From the NCBI GenBank assembly GCA_934436435.1, contig CAKSAN010000008.1:96306-160305 (forward strand): a DNA stretch of 64,000 nucleotides, in the 5' to 3' direction. The translations under genes were made by a program, and so were the position numbers. Each line of letters opens with the position of its first letter. The first letter of the stretch is position 1. Origin of the DNA: an uncultured Acetatifactor sp. (lineage in GTDB: Bacteria; Bacillota; Clostridia; Lachnospirales; Lachnospiraceae). The notes beneath the pieces were generated by a model that was not told where the DNA came from, did no database searches, and was given only the letters and a program-made list of their open reading frames with translations. Below, piece after piece: positions 44,404 to 53,032 of this stretch.

Positions 44404-44811
44404 ATGGCTGCAGAAAAGAAAAATCCGTATGTGATGACGATAGGATTCCGTAAGAATAACCCCGAACATATCCAGGTTGCAGAGTTCCTTAATTCCCTAG
44501 AACGGGAAAAGGCACAGTACATTGTAAAAGCGGTTCTTACTTACAGGACACTGGAAGAGAAGGGAGAAGTACCGCAGACAGGTGGTGCAGTGTCCTATGA
44601 TTATGAAACAATCAAAAGCATTGTGTTACAGATCATGCGTGAGCAGGGGGCTGACGGGAAGATACCTGCGGTGCAACCGGAAACAGCTTCCTTATCGCTG
44701 GAAGCAGAGCCGAAGGAGCAGATCACAGAAGAAGATCCGTTAATAGGCTTCGACGAATCTGCGATGCAGGGTATCATGGCATCCCTCAGTGCTTTTCAGA
44801 ATCAGAATTAG
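44404..44811 (+). CDS. ParR-like partition adaptor
   Basis: A 135-residue small protein beginning MAAEKKNPYVMTIGFRKNNP, with a short N-terminal strand-helix-helix region (about 10-50; IQVAEFLNSLEREKAQYIVKAV) like the ribbon-helix-helix domain of ParR, then a Glu/Gln-rich tail. The identification rests mainly on its place directly after the ParM remnant, 5 nt past its stop. ParR would bind centromere repeats and cap ParM filaments; no such repeats are evident here. A plasmid-derived relic within the integrated element. Confidence 0.6.
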   Translation: MAAEKKNPYVMTIGFRKNNPEHIQVAEFLNSLEREKAQYIVKAVLTYRTLEEKGEVPQTGGAVSYDYETIKSIVLQIMREQGADGKIPAVQPETASLSLEAEPKEQITEEDPLIGFDESAMQGIMASLSAFQNQN

Positions 44812-44831
44812 GAATATCGGAAAGACTACGA

Positions 44832-44865
44832 TAAGGGCAGAAAGAAGAATCTGCCCTTATTTTAC
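44832..44865 (+). terminator. Terminator after the parR-like gene
   Basis: AAGGGCAGA and TCTGCCCTT arms, 8-nt loop, followed by ATTTTAC. Confidence 0.75.
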
Positions 44866-44947
44866 ATTCATTGTTTATTCCTTTTTACGTATTCCCGATA
44901 TTCATCCCGGATCATACAGTGGTTCTCTACTGTCTTATGAAAGTTAA

Positions 44948-45109
<162 letters not shown>

Positions 45110-45123
45110 TTTAATGTGGTATG

Positions 45124-45164
45124 GTGATGTAATCACGGAAAATAAATGAAATTAAGACTATAAT
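45124..45164 (+). promoter_or_regulatory. Predicted Crp/Fnr-dependent promoter of the thioredoxin operon
   Basis: A palindrome GTGAT-GTA-ATCAC (45124-45136) lies upstream of TATAAT (45159-45164). No -35 box is present at the right spacing. With a start near 45171 the palindrome is centred at about -41, the class II activator position for Crp/Fnr proteins. The Crp/Fnr-type gene at 47655-48314 is the obvious candidate. Confidence 0.5.
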
Positions 45165-45201
45165 AAAGCTACAAAAAGAAAAAGATAAGGAGGACTGTAA
45201 A

Positions 45202-45507
45202 ATGTCTGCTATTAATATCAATAAAAATAATTTTGAGAACGAAGTACTGAATTCCGATAAAACCGTTCTTTTAGATTTTTGGGCATCTTGGTGTGCGCCT
45301 TGCCGTATGGTAGTACCTATTGTAGAGGAGATTGCAGATGAGCGTAGGGATATTAAAGTTGGAAAGATTAATGTAGATGAAGAGCCTGAACTGGCAAATA
45401 AGTTCAATATTATGAGCATTCCGACTTTACTGGTTATGAAGAATGGGAAGATTGTACAGCAGGTTTCAGGGGCGAGACCTAAGAATGCGATTTTAGAAAT
45501 GCTTTAG
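45202..45507 (+). CDS. trxA: Thioredoxin
   Basis: A 101-residue thioredoxin: FWASWCAPCRMVVP active site (CAPC in place of the common CGPC), the cis-proline region SIPTLLVMKNGK and the usual C-terminal helix. Reduces protein disulfides, and here probably works with the downstream rhodaneses and CoA-disulfide reductase in thiol or sulfane-sulfur chemistry. First gene of a three-gene plus-strand operon (12 nt to the next start). Confidence 0.93.
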   Translation: MSAININKNNFENEVLNSDKTVLLDFWASWCAPCRMVVPIVEEIADERRDIKVGKINVDEEPELANKFNIMSIPTLLVMKNGKIVQQVSGARPKNAILEML

Positions 45508-45519
45508 GGAGGTGTGCTA

Positions 45520-45840
45520 ATGGGATTTTTTGATCTCTTTAAACAGTCGAATATTAATCAAGGCATAGAAGAATATAAAAGGACTGATGGTGCAGTTCTG
45601 CTGGATGTCCGTACTCCGCAGGAATATCAGGAAGGACATATACCAGAAAGTAAAAATGTGCCGTTGCAGCAACTAGACAATATTGTTTCTGTAGCGAAGA
45701 ATAAGGATATCCCTCTGTTTGTATACTGTTATTCCGGTTCTCGGAGCCGTCAGGCAACTGGGATGTTGCAACGAATGGGATATTCTAAAGTAAATAATAT
45801 CGGTGGTATTGCAGCTTACTCAGGAAAGGTGGAAAAATAA
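45520..45840 (+). CDS. Single-domain rhodanese
   Basis: A 106-residue rhodanese-fold sulfurtransferase with LLDVRTPQEYQEGHIP and the active loop YCYSGSRSRQA, where the Cys accepts sulfane sulfur. ATG at 45520 is preferred over an upstream in-frame GTG because GGGAGGTG precedes it. One base separates its stop from the next ATG, so translation is coupled. Confidence 0.92.
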   Translation: MGFFDLFKQSNINQGIEEYKRTDGAVLLDVRTPQEYQEGHIPESKNVPLQQLDNIVSVAKNKDIPLFVYCYSGSRSRQATGMLQRMGYSKVNNIGGIAAYSGKVEK

Positions 45841-45841
45841 G

Positions 45842-47533
45842 ATGAAGGTAATAATCGTAGGAGGTGTAGCGGGAGGAGCTACAGCCGCAGCAAGAATACG
45901 CAGACTGGATGAACATGCAGAAATTACTGTGTTTGAAAGATCCGGATACATATCCTATGCGAATTGTGGGCTTCCATATTATATCGGAGACGTGATTACA
46001 GATCCGGAAGAACTTACACTACAGACACCAGAGAGTTTTTTTAAACGCTTCCGTATTAACATGAAAATTCATCATGAAGTTATCTCCATACATCCGGAAC
46101 GTAAAACGGTTTCAGTGAAAAATTTAGAGAATGGTGAGATATTTGAAGAAAAATATGATAAGCTAATCCTCTCTCCAGGTGCAAAGCCAACACAGCCGAG
46201 ACTTCCCGGAGTAGGTATTGATAAACTTTTTACACTTCGTACTGTAGAAGACACTTTTCGGATAAAGGAATATATAAATAAGAATCATCCAAAATCGGCT
46301 GTATTGGCAGGTGGCGGTTTTATTGGTCTGGAACTGGCAGAAAATTTGAGGGAGCTTGGCATGGATGTTACGATTGTCCAGCGGCCTAAGCAGCTGATGA
46401 ACCCTTTTGACCCGGATATGGCATCCATGATCCATAATGAAATGAGAAAGCATGGGATAAAACTGGTACTGGGCTATACAGTAGAAGGATTTAAAGAAAA
46501 AGACAACGGAGTGGAGGTCCTGTTGAAAGATAATCCATCCCTTCAGGCTGATATGGTAGTTCTGGCAATCGGAGTCACACCAGACACAGTATTAGCAAAA
46601 GAAGCCGGTCTGGAACTTGGCATCAAGGAAAGTATTGTAGTGAATGACAGAATGGAAACCTCTGTACCGGATATTTATGCTGCAGGTGATGCAGTTCAGG
46701 TAAAACATTATGTTACGGGTAATGATGCGCTGATTTCTTTGGCAGGACCAGCCAATAAACAGGGCAGAATCATCGCTGATAATATTTGTGGCGGTGATAG
46801 TCGTTACCTGGGCAGTCAGGGAAGCTCCGTTATCAAAGTATTTGATATGACAGCAGCCACTACAGGTATCAATGAAACCAATGCCAAAAAGTCAGGGTTA
46901 GATGTAGATACAGTAATTCTTTCTCCTATGAGTCATGCCGGTTACTATCCTGGTGGAAAAGTGATGACCATGAAGGTGGTTTTTGAAAAAGAGAGCTATC
47001 GTTTGCTTGGCGCTCAGATTATCGGATATGAAGGAGTTGATAAACGTATTGATGTGCTGGCAACAGCAATTCATGCGGGGCTGAATGCAACCCAGTTGAA
47101 AGATCTGGATCTGGCATATGCGCCACCTTATTCTTCTGCCAAGGATCCGGTAAACATGGCTGGATTTATGATAGACAATATTGCAAAAGGGACATTAAAG
47201 CAATGGCATTTGGAAGATATGGACAAGATTTCTAAAGATAAAGATGTGGTGTTGATAGATGTGAGAACTGTATGTGAATTCAGCAGGGGGCATATTGATG
47301 GATTCAAAAACATACCTGTAGATGAACTGAGAGAACGAATTAGTGAAATTGAGAAAGGAAAGCCTGTGTATCTGATATGCCAGAGTGGTCTGCGCAGTTA
47401 TATTGCGAGCCGTATTCTGGAAGGAAACGGTTATGAAACGTATAATTTCTCTGGCGGATTTCGCTTCTATGATGCAGTGGTCAATGACCGTGCGCTGATT
47501 GAAAGGGCATATGCATGTGGTATGGATTATTAA
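45842..47533 (+). CDS. CoA-disulfide reductase with C-terminal rhodanese domain (CoADR-RHD)
   Basis: A 563-residue flavoprotein. Residues 1-440 are a pyridine-nucleotide disulfide oxidoreductase: FAD motif GGVAGGATAAARIRR, the redox cysteine in SYANCGLPYYIG (about residue 43), a NAD(P)H-binding GGGFIGLELAENL and the TSVPDIYAAGDA motif. A C-terminal rhodanese domain (about 470-560) has the loop CQSGLRS. CoADR-RHD enzymes reduce CoA disulfide, CoA persulfide or polysulfide with NAD(P)H. The start at MKVIIVGG follows the rhodanese stop by one base; a longer form would overlap it. Confidence 0.93.
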   Translation: MKVIIVGGVAGGATAAARIRRLDEHAEITVFERSGYISYANCGLPYYIGDVITDPEELTLQTPESFFKRFRINMKIHHEVISIHPERKTVSVKNLENGEIFEEKYDKLILSPGAKPTQPRLPGVGIDKLFTLRTVEDTFRIKEYINKNHPKSAVLAGGGFIGLELAENLRELGMDVTIVQRPKQLMNPFDPDMASMIHNEMRKHGIKLVLGYTVEGFKEKDNGVEVLLKDNPSLQADMVVLAIGVTPDTVLAKEAGLELGIKESIVVNDRMETSVPDIYAAGDAVQVKHYVTGNDALISLAGPANKQGRIIADNICGGDSRYLGSQGSSVIKVFDMTAATTGINETNAKKSGLDVDTVILSPMSHAGYYPGGKVMTMKVVFEKESYRLLGAQIIGYEGVDKRIDVLATAIHAGLNATQLKDLDLAYAPPYSSAKDPVNMAGFMIDNIAKGTLKQWHLEDMDKISKDKDVVLIDVRTVCEFSRGHIDGFKNIPVDELRERISEIEKGKPVYLICQSGLRSYIASRILEGNGYETYNFSGGFRFYDAVVNDRALIERAYACGMDY

Positions 47534-47571
47534 AAAATAATCACGATATTTTTATAATTTTCTTATAGCAT

Positions 47572-47634
47572 AAAAAGATCCCCCATTTATTAGAATGACT
47601 TTCATAATTCTGATAAATGGAGGATTCTTCTTTA
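47572..47634. terminator. Bidirectional terminator between CoADR-RHD and the Crp/Fnr gene
   Basis: ATCCCCCATTTAT-TAGAAT pairs with ATTCTGATAAATGGAGGAT (small bulges) with A-rich and T-rich flanks, so it can stop both converging transcripts. Confidence 0.7.
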
Positions 47635-47654
47635 TATGTTACAGAAAAACAGTT

Positions 47655-48314
47655 TTATGACCTTTGGAGTGTTTCCAGTCTTTTTGGATCAAGGATTGTG
47701 ATTTTGCCGCGGGAGAGTTTGACGAGACCCTCGCCTTGAAAGTATCGAAGCATTCGAGTGATAACTTCCCTGTGGGAACCAAGATGATTAGCAATCGTCT
47801 CATGAGTGATTTTCAGCTCGTTTGTTCCTTCGATAGAGGCCTCTTCTAAAAGAAATGAAGCAACACGCTTATCCAAACTCTTCCACATAATCTGTTCAAT
47901 CAGCCACATGACATCAGAAAAACGGGTAGCCATTAACTCATTGGTATAGTTTGCGACAGGAGCAGATTCTTTCATGATGCCCTTATAGATTTCAGCAGGG
48001 ATGATCCAAAGATCCGTATCTTTTTCTGCCTCAATGGTTACTTCAAATTGAATAGACCGCATGATACATGAGGCGGATAAAAGACATATATCCATATCGA
48101 ACAGACGGTAGAGTGTAATTTCTCGTCCTTCATTTGAAAGTATGTAAGTTCGAAGCTGCCCGGATTTAACCAGTAATAATCCGGTACAATCCATGTCCCC
48201 GTTGTGAATGATTGTTCCTTTTTTCACATGCTGTGTGATCAAATTGTCTGAAATTAGTTTTTTCTGTGCTGTATTTAAGTCATTCCATAGTGGAAAATAA
48301 TTTTCGAAGCTCAT
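47655..48314 (-). CDS. Crp/Fnr-family transcriptional regulator
   Basis: A 219-residue regulator with a cyclic-nucleotide-binding-type beta-barrel (about 15-130), dimerisation helix and a winged HTH at the C-terminus (about 165-210; ITHETIANHLGSHREVITRML). The N-terminal four-cysteine cluster of oxygen-sensing FNR is absent; Cys residues in MDCTGLL, ICLLSASCIM lie in the barrel and could sense redox. Start at 48314 has AAAGGAG upstream. Converges with the thioredoxin operon and diverges from the DUF134 gene, so it likely controls both. Confidence 0.92.
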   Translation of the reverse strand: MSFENYFPLWNDLNTAQKKLISDNLITQHVKKGTIIHNGDMDCTGLLLVKSGQLRTYILSNEGREITLYRLFDMDICLLSASCIMRSIQFEVTIEAEKDTDLWIIPAEIYKGIMKESAPVANYTNELMATRFSDVMWLIEQIMWKSLDKRVASFLLEEASIEGTNELKITHETIANHLGSHREVITRMLRYFQGEGLVKLSRGKITILDPKRLETLQRS

Positions 48315-48366
48315 AATAGTTATCTCCTTTATGAACAAAGTATACTTGCTTTTTTAAGATGCGTCA

Positions 48367-48406
48367 ATCAATTGATGACATATGCCCTTTATGGGACTAT
48401 TATATA
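48367..48406 (+). promoter_or_regulatory. Divergent promoter/operator between the Crp/Fnr and DUF134 genes
   Basis: A perfect 10-bp palindrome ATCAATTGAT (48367-48376) precedes TATATA (48401-48406). With a start near 48413 the palindrome centres at about -41.5, again the class II activator position. It could also act on the divergent regulator gene. Confidence 0.4.
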
Positions 48407-48431
48407 AGAAAAGCGAGAAAGGAGCAATTTC

Positions 48432-49205
48432 ATGCCGAGACCAGTAAAATGCAGAAAAGTCTGCCATTTCCCAAATGTTTTAGAATTTCTTCCAGCAGAT
48501 GATATTGAGAAAAAAACGCCCATTGTTCTGACGGTAGATGAGTACGAGACAATCCGTCTTTTGGACAAGAAAGGTTACAGTCAGGAGCAGTGTGCAGAAT
48601 CTATGCAGATCGCAAGAACGACGGTCCAACGGATTTACGAGATCGCCAGAAAGAAAATAGCAGATGCTCTCATTGATGGACATCCGCTTAAAATTGAGGG
48701 TGGGTATTTCATAATCTGTGACGGTCAGAGCAGCGACTGCAGCTTTGGAGGATGTTACAAACATGAGATTTATCAAAAATATGCAGTAAAAAAAGGAGAA
48801 GGTATCATGAGAATAGCAGTAACATATGAAAATGGACAGATTTTTCAACACTTTGGACACACAGAGACATTTAAGATTTACGATGTAGAGGAAGGAAAAG
48901 TGCTACATTCAGAAGTAGTAGATACGAATGGAAACGGACATGGTGCATTGGCAGGAGTTCTTAATGCATTAAATGCCGATGTTTTGATCTGCGGCGGAAT
49001 CGGAGGAGGTGCTCAGACTGCGTTAGCGGCAGCGGGCATTAAGCTTTTGGGCGGAGTTTCAGGAGATGCGGATAAAGCAGTAGAAGCTTTTATCAATGAT
49101 ACGCTTGATTATAATCCGGATGTGAAGTGTTCTCACCATGAGCACAACCATGGGGAAGGACATACGTGTGGTGAGCATGGATGCGGAAGCCATAGCTGTC
49201 ATTAA
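48432..49205 (+). CDS. DUF134 DNA-binding domain fused to NifX/NifB-type dinitrogenase cofactor domain
   Basis: A 257-residue two-domain protein. Residues 1-95 are a DUF134/sigma-70-region-4-like HTH (MPRPVKCRKVCHFPNVLEF; YSQEQCAESMQIARTTVQRIYE). After a Cys-rich linker (CDGQSSDCSFGGC) residues about 125-235 form a NifX/NafY-type domain (MRIAVTYENGQIFQHFGHTETF, ICGGIGGGAQTAL), and the tail is His/Cys-rich (HHEHNHGEGHTCGEHGCG). Such proteins are common in anaerobes and probably bind metal or Fe-S cofactors; the role is unknown. It is not evidence for nitrogen fixation. Confidence 0.88.
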   Translation: MPRPVKCRKVCHFPNVLEFLPADDIEKKTPIVLTVDEYETIRLLDKKGYSQEQCAESMQIARTTVQRIYEIARKKIADALIDGHPLKIEGGYFIICDGQSSDCSFGGCYKHEIYQKYAVKKGEGIMRIAVTYENGQIFQHFGHTETFKIYDVEEGKVLHSEVVDTNGNGHGALAGVLNALNADVLICGGIGGGAQTALAAAGIKLLGGVSGDADKAVEAFINDTLDYNPDVKCSHHEHNHGEGHTCGEHGCGSHSCH

Positions 49206-49227
49206 GAAGAATAAAAAAATACAACAC

Positions 49228-49275
49228 GAAAGGATGCGTCAAGGTAATGCAAGAATTATCGTGATACATCCTTTT
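49228..49275 (+). terminator. Possible terminator after the DUF134 gene
   Basis: AAAGGATG and CATCCTTT arms with a long (30-nt) loop and a T-rich end. Confidence 0.4.
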
Positions 49276-49395
49276 GTATTTGGATTGATTATTTTTTTTC
49301 TCTGCTTGTCGAAAGTAATGGATGGAATGTATAATATTGTTAATGATCCAGAGATATTTATTTTGGAAACAGCTTAATCAATTTGGAGGTATAAA

Positions 49396-49605
49396 ATGAA
49401 GGCACATAAATATTGGTCAATCGGAGCAATAGTTACAATGGTTGGAACTTTTTATACAGGATATAAAGGGTTAAAAGCAGCACACAAATACTTTGCATTT
49501 GGCTCTCTGATATGCATGACTATGGCAGTCTATTCTGGTCATAAAATGATTTCAGGTAATAAAAGAACAAGAAAACAGGTGGAAAATACAAAAGCGGAGG
49601 AATAG
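49396..49605 (+). CDS. Small two-helix membrane protein
   Basis: A 69-residue protein with two hydrophobic helices (about 7-24 and 33-50) and a basic, polar tail. It resembles short uncharacterised Lachnospiraceae membrane proteins seen beside redox genes (possibly DUF6219), but I cannot confirm the family. Good ribosome site (TTTGGAGGT) before the ATG; followed 3 nt later by the broken peroxiredoxin. Confidence 0.65.
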   Translation: MKAHKYWSIGAIVTMVGTFYTGYKGLKAAHKYFAFGSLICMTMAVYSGHKMISGNKRTRKQVENTKAEE

Positions 49606-49608
49606 TAA

Positions 49609-49974
49609 ATGTTAGAGTTAGGAATAAAAGCACCGGATTTTGAATTGCCGGATCAGAACGGAGAAATGCATAAATTAAGCGATTATGCAGGAAAAAAGTA
49701 ATCTTATATTTTTATCCAAAGGATAATACACCAGGATGTACGAAGCAGGCATGTGGCTTTTCTGAGCGTTATCCACAGTTTACTGAGAAGGGCGCTGTTA
49801 TTCTCGGAGTAAGCAAGGACTCTGTAGCGTCTCATAAGAGATTTGAAGAAAAATACGGACTGGCATTTACGCTATTAGCAGATCCGGAGCGTAAAGTTAT
49901 TGAAGCATATGATGTCTGGAAAGAAAAGAAAATTTATGGAAGAGTATCTATGGGTGTAGTAAGAACTACTTAAC
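49609..49974 (+). pseudogene. Bcp-type peroxiredoxin, frameshifted and truncated
   Basis: The first 30 codons (MLELGIKAPDFELPDQNGEM, HKLSDYAGKK) end at TAA 49699-49701. One base further in frame the family sequence resumes: VILYFYPKDNTPGCTKQACG with the peroxidatic Cys, then GVSKDSVASHKRFEEKYGL and ending MGVVRTT followed by TAA. A run of six A at 49692-49697 where seven would restore the frame points to a one-base deletion. The C-terminal 25-30 residues of a normal thiol peroxidase (about 150) are also missing. Fits the redox cassette upstream but looks inactive. Confidence 0.85.
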
Positions 49975-50603
49975 AGAAATGAAAAGCTATAATGCAACTG
50001 GTGTAAAAGGTTGTAAATTCTTGTAGTTAACAAAAGGGTAATGATTAAAAATAGTTCTACTTGAAAAATATCAAGCCTGAATGAGTATTCCGTTCAGATT
50101 AGATTAGGTTCTAATCTGGGCGGATTTTTTTGCGTGTGCAATGAGCAGAGAACTGATACTTAAATCTATGGTAGAGAAGTTGAGAGATTTTTATGACTTC
50201 ATAATCATTGGAAGTATGCCGTCTCTTGGAATGATGACAATTAAAGCATGCAGCGTGTCTCATCCTTTGGGATGATTTACATTCCGAAACAAACACGTAT
50301 AATATAATTCGAGACAGATTGCGAAAGGCTTATGGCAATCTCGCTCTGTATCAAAGTCCAGCGGTATGATGTCAAGAGATAAATAATAAAAAAAGCATAT
50401 ATTTTTGTATACATCTCATGAAGAAAAAACACCCACCTAACCATTACAGGTTCAACAGGGGGAAAGAACTATTACCTGATTGACACTAGGACAATTATAT
50501 CATGGGCTTTATTAAGCCTATTGAACAATATTTATTTTGTAACTTATTAACCAAGATGCATGTATTTATGTATCTAAAAGATATTATACGAGGGAGGGAA
50601 GAA
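49975..50603. other. Gene-poor 630-nt stretch at the edge of the GC-rich insert
   Basis: AT-rich. Contains the terminator at 50090-50131 and scraps of unassigned open frame (for example about 35 codons from 50170). No RNA gene or promoter is convincing. The abrupt rise in GC at about 50.65 kb marks the start of the LuxR/surface-protein block. Confidence 0.5.
50090..50131 (+). terminator. Rho-independent terminator
   Basis: CCG-TT-CAGATTAG pairs with CTAATCTG-GG-CGG, followed by A and seven T. Confidence 0.8.
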
Positions 50604-52967
50604 ATGACCAAAAATATTATCATAAAGACCTCCGTTCAGAAACAGTTTGACAGCTTCATGGTGCATGGCAGAGTCCTTTTTTTCAGTGCGCCCTGCGGCT
50701 TTGGAAAGACCGTACTGGCGGACGCACTGCTGCGCGGTCGGAACGTGCTGCGGCAAAGTGCGGCAGACCCGGACTGCGCGATTCCGCCGTCAGAGCAGGA
50801 TTGGGACATTCTGCTGATTGACGATCTTCAGCTCATGCAGGAGGAAGCCGGGCAGCAGGCTCTTTGCGAACTGATTCGCTCAAGTCCGGAGCGCCGTTTT
50901 GTGCTGCTCTCGCGCGGTGTGCCGCCCGGCTGCCTGACGGCGTTTCAGTATACGGGGCTGATGACAGTGCTGGAGGCCGATGACCTGCTTTTTGACGCGG
51001 GCGATGTAAGGCGACTGTTTCTGCTTTCGGGAGTAAACGTAACAGATAGCGAGATTGATGGAATTTTGAAAGAATCCGCAGGCTATCCGCTGGGGGTGGC
51101 CATCACGGCACGGTGCATGTCCCCGGACAAGCCGTGGACGCCGGAACTGGTGGCGCGGGTGTTTCACGAGGTGTTCCTCTACTTTGAGACCGCCATCTAT
51201 AGGCGCTTTGACCTGCCGGTGAGGCACTTTTTGTTGGAGCTGGCTCCCTTTGAAAGTTTTGACCTGGAAATGGCGCGGATGGTCAGCGGTGATCCCCGTG
51301 CCGGCGAACGGCTGGACTGGATTTTTCGATACACTACTATGCTGCGCTACGACGACTGCCAGCGCTTCCACTTCTGGTCGGGTTTCCGGGCTTTTCTCCT
51401 TTGGGAGATGGAACGGGAGTATACCGAGGAAAAGCGCAAAGCGCTCATCAGCCGGGGCGGGCTGTACTATGAGCTGAAGGAAGACTACGCCCACGCCCTG
51501 GAATGCTACACCAGCGGCGGTGACCATTCCAAGGTTTCCGAGCTGCTGGTGCGTAATGCAGAACTTCACCCCGGCATGGGGCACTATGCCGAGATGGAAA
51601 AATACTACCGCAGCCTGCCGGAGGCGGAAATTCTAGCATCCCCCTCTCTGATGCAGGGCATGAGCATGCTCTGTGCGCTGGTCATGGATTACGAAGGATC
51701 GGAGCGCTGGTATGGCGAACTGCAAAAGTTTGCCGAACACTGCGACAGGCAGGACGCCGCCGGAAAGCAGGCGCGCGGCCGCCTTGCATGGCTGGATATC
51801 TCTCTGCCCCAGCGGGGCGTGAACGGACTGGCGGAAACCATCCCCACCGTGTTCCGGCTGCTGACGAACAAAGAGGTGGCACTGCCGTCCTTTTCCGTCA
51901 CGAGCGCGTTGCCGAGCATCATGAACGGCGGCAAGGACTTTTCCGAATGGAGCAAAAAGGACGACCTGCTCTACAAAACCCTCCGCCTCCCTGTGGAGGC
52001 GGTACTGGGGCGGGACGGCGTGTGTCTTGCCGACTGCGCCATTGCCGAGAGCAAATTTGAAAAGGGCGCGGACGTCACCGGGCGGATGCTGTCCCTTCTC
52101 CCACAGCTGAACGAAGTCCGCAACCGGGGCACGCCGGACATGGAGTTCGCCGTCAGCGGGCTTCTGGCCCGCAGCCAGCTGGCAAACGGACAGGCGATGG
52201 ACGCACGGCGCACCATCGAGGTGCTTCATGAATGCTTTGTCGAGCGCGGTTTGACTCGCTTTCTGCCCAATATGGACGCCATGCTCTGCCGTATTGACAT
52301 GCACACCGGCGACCTTGATGCGGCGGATGCGTGGTACCGGGAAAAAGCCCCCTGGGAGCCGACGCATTTGAACGTCATGCGGCGCTACCAGTACCTCACC
52401 CAGGCCATGGTGGAGCTGGCGGACGGCAGACCGGACGCGGCGCTGCTGACGCTTGCCCCGCTGGAGCCGTACATTCAAAACTGTGCCCGTATCATCGACG
52501 GCATTCACCTGAATGTCCTAACTGCCATCGCCCTGCGGCGCAAGAAGGATGAGCGGTGGCGCGAGCGATTGACGGCGGCGCTGGACGCGGCGGCGGAGTA
52601 CCGCTTCATCCGCACCGTCAGCGTATACGGCACGGCGGTGCTGCCGCTGCTGGAAGCGCTGGACTGGGATGGCGACAAAAAGTGGTATAAGCAGATAATG
52701 GCGGCGGTGCGGATGCAGGCGGCGTTCTACCCGGATTTCCTCGCACCGCGCCTTGCCCCCGGCGAGGAGCTGACACCCACGGAGCTGCAAATTCTCCATC
52801 TGCTCTGTGCGGACAAATCCAACGCCGAGATTGCACAGATCATGGACGTGAAGCTGCCCACGGTGAAGACCCACGTCAGCCACATTCTCGACAAGCTGGA
52901 CGTGAAGCGCCGGGCGGAAGCCAAGACCGCCGCAAAAAAGCTGCGGCTCATTCCGGATGATCTATAA
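50604..52967 (+). CDS. MalT/LuxR-type STAND ATPase transcriptional regulator
   Basis: A 787-residue regulator. The N-terminal NTPase has a P-loop CGFGKT (Gly34-Lys35-Thr36) and Walker B ILLIDDLQLM; a winged-helix and TPR-like helical region (about 260-700) follows, and the C-terminal LuxR HTH is at about 722-785 (LTPTELQILHLLCADKSNAE, TVKTHVSHILDKL). MalT-type proteins switch from ADP to ATP forms on ligand binding and activate nearby genes. ATG at 50604 is chosen for its GAGGGAGGG. Clearly higher GC than everything to the left, so probably acquired. The large surface-protein gene starts 65 nt downstream and is the likely target. Confidence 0.93.
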   Translation: MTKNIIIKTSVQKQFDSFMVHGRVLFFSAPCGFGKTVLADALLRGRNVLRQSAADPDCAIPPSEQDWDILLIDDLQLMQEEAGQQALCELIRSSPERRFVLLSRGVPPGCLTAFQYTGLMTVLEADDLLFDAGDVRRLFLLSGVNVTDSEIDGILKESAGYPLGVAITARCMSPDKPWTPELVARVFHEVFLYFETAIYRRFDLPVRHFLLELAPFESFDLEMARMVSGDPRAGERLDWIFRYTTMLRYDDCQRFHFWSGFRAFLLWEMEREYTEEKRKALISRGGLYYELKEDYAHALECYTSGGDHSKVSELLVRNAELHPGMGHYAEMEKYYRSLPEAEILASPSLMQGMSMLCALVMDYEGSERWYGELQKFAEHCDRQDAAGKQARGRLAWLDISLPQRGVNGLAETIPTVFRLLTNKEVALPSFSVTSALPSIMNGGKDFSEWSKKDDLLYKTLRLPVEAVLGRDGVCLADCAIAESKFEKGADVTGRMLSLLPQLNEVRNRGTPDMEFAVSGLLARSQLANGQAMDARRTIEVLHECFVERGLTRFLPNMDAMLCRIDMHTGDLDAADAWYREKAPWEPTHLNVMRRYQYLTQAMVELADGRPDAALLTLAPLEPYIQNCARIIDGIHLNVLTAIALRRKKDERWRERLTAALDAAAEYRFIRTVSVYGTAVLPLLEALDWDGDKKWYKQIMAAVRMQAAFYPDFLAPRLAPGEELTPTELQILHLLCADKSNAEIAQIMDVKLPTVKTHVSHILDKLDVKRRAEAKTAAKKLRLIPDDL

Positions 52968-53032
52968 AAGCTGTGCCTGTGCTTGAACGGGCTGAATATA
53001 AACCTTATACATATATCCTAAAGGAGAATCTT

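Noticed and set aside
48432..49205. Evidence for nitrogen fixation from the NifX-like domain
   Set aside because: Stand-alone NifX/DUF134 proteins are widespread in non-diazotrophs and no nif structural genes are here.
49138..49377. 79-codon frame ending with a hydrophobic stretch
   Set aside because: Starts inside the His/Cys tail of the DUF134-NifX gene and crosses a terminator-like stem; no ribosome site.
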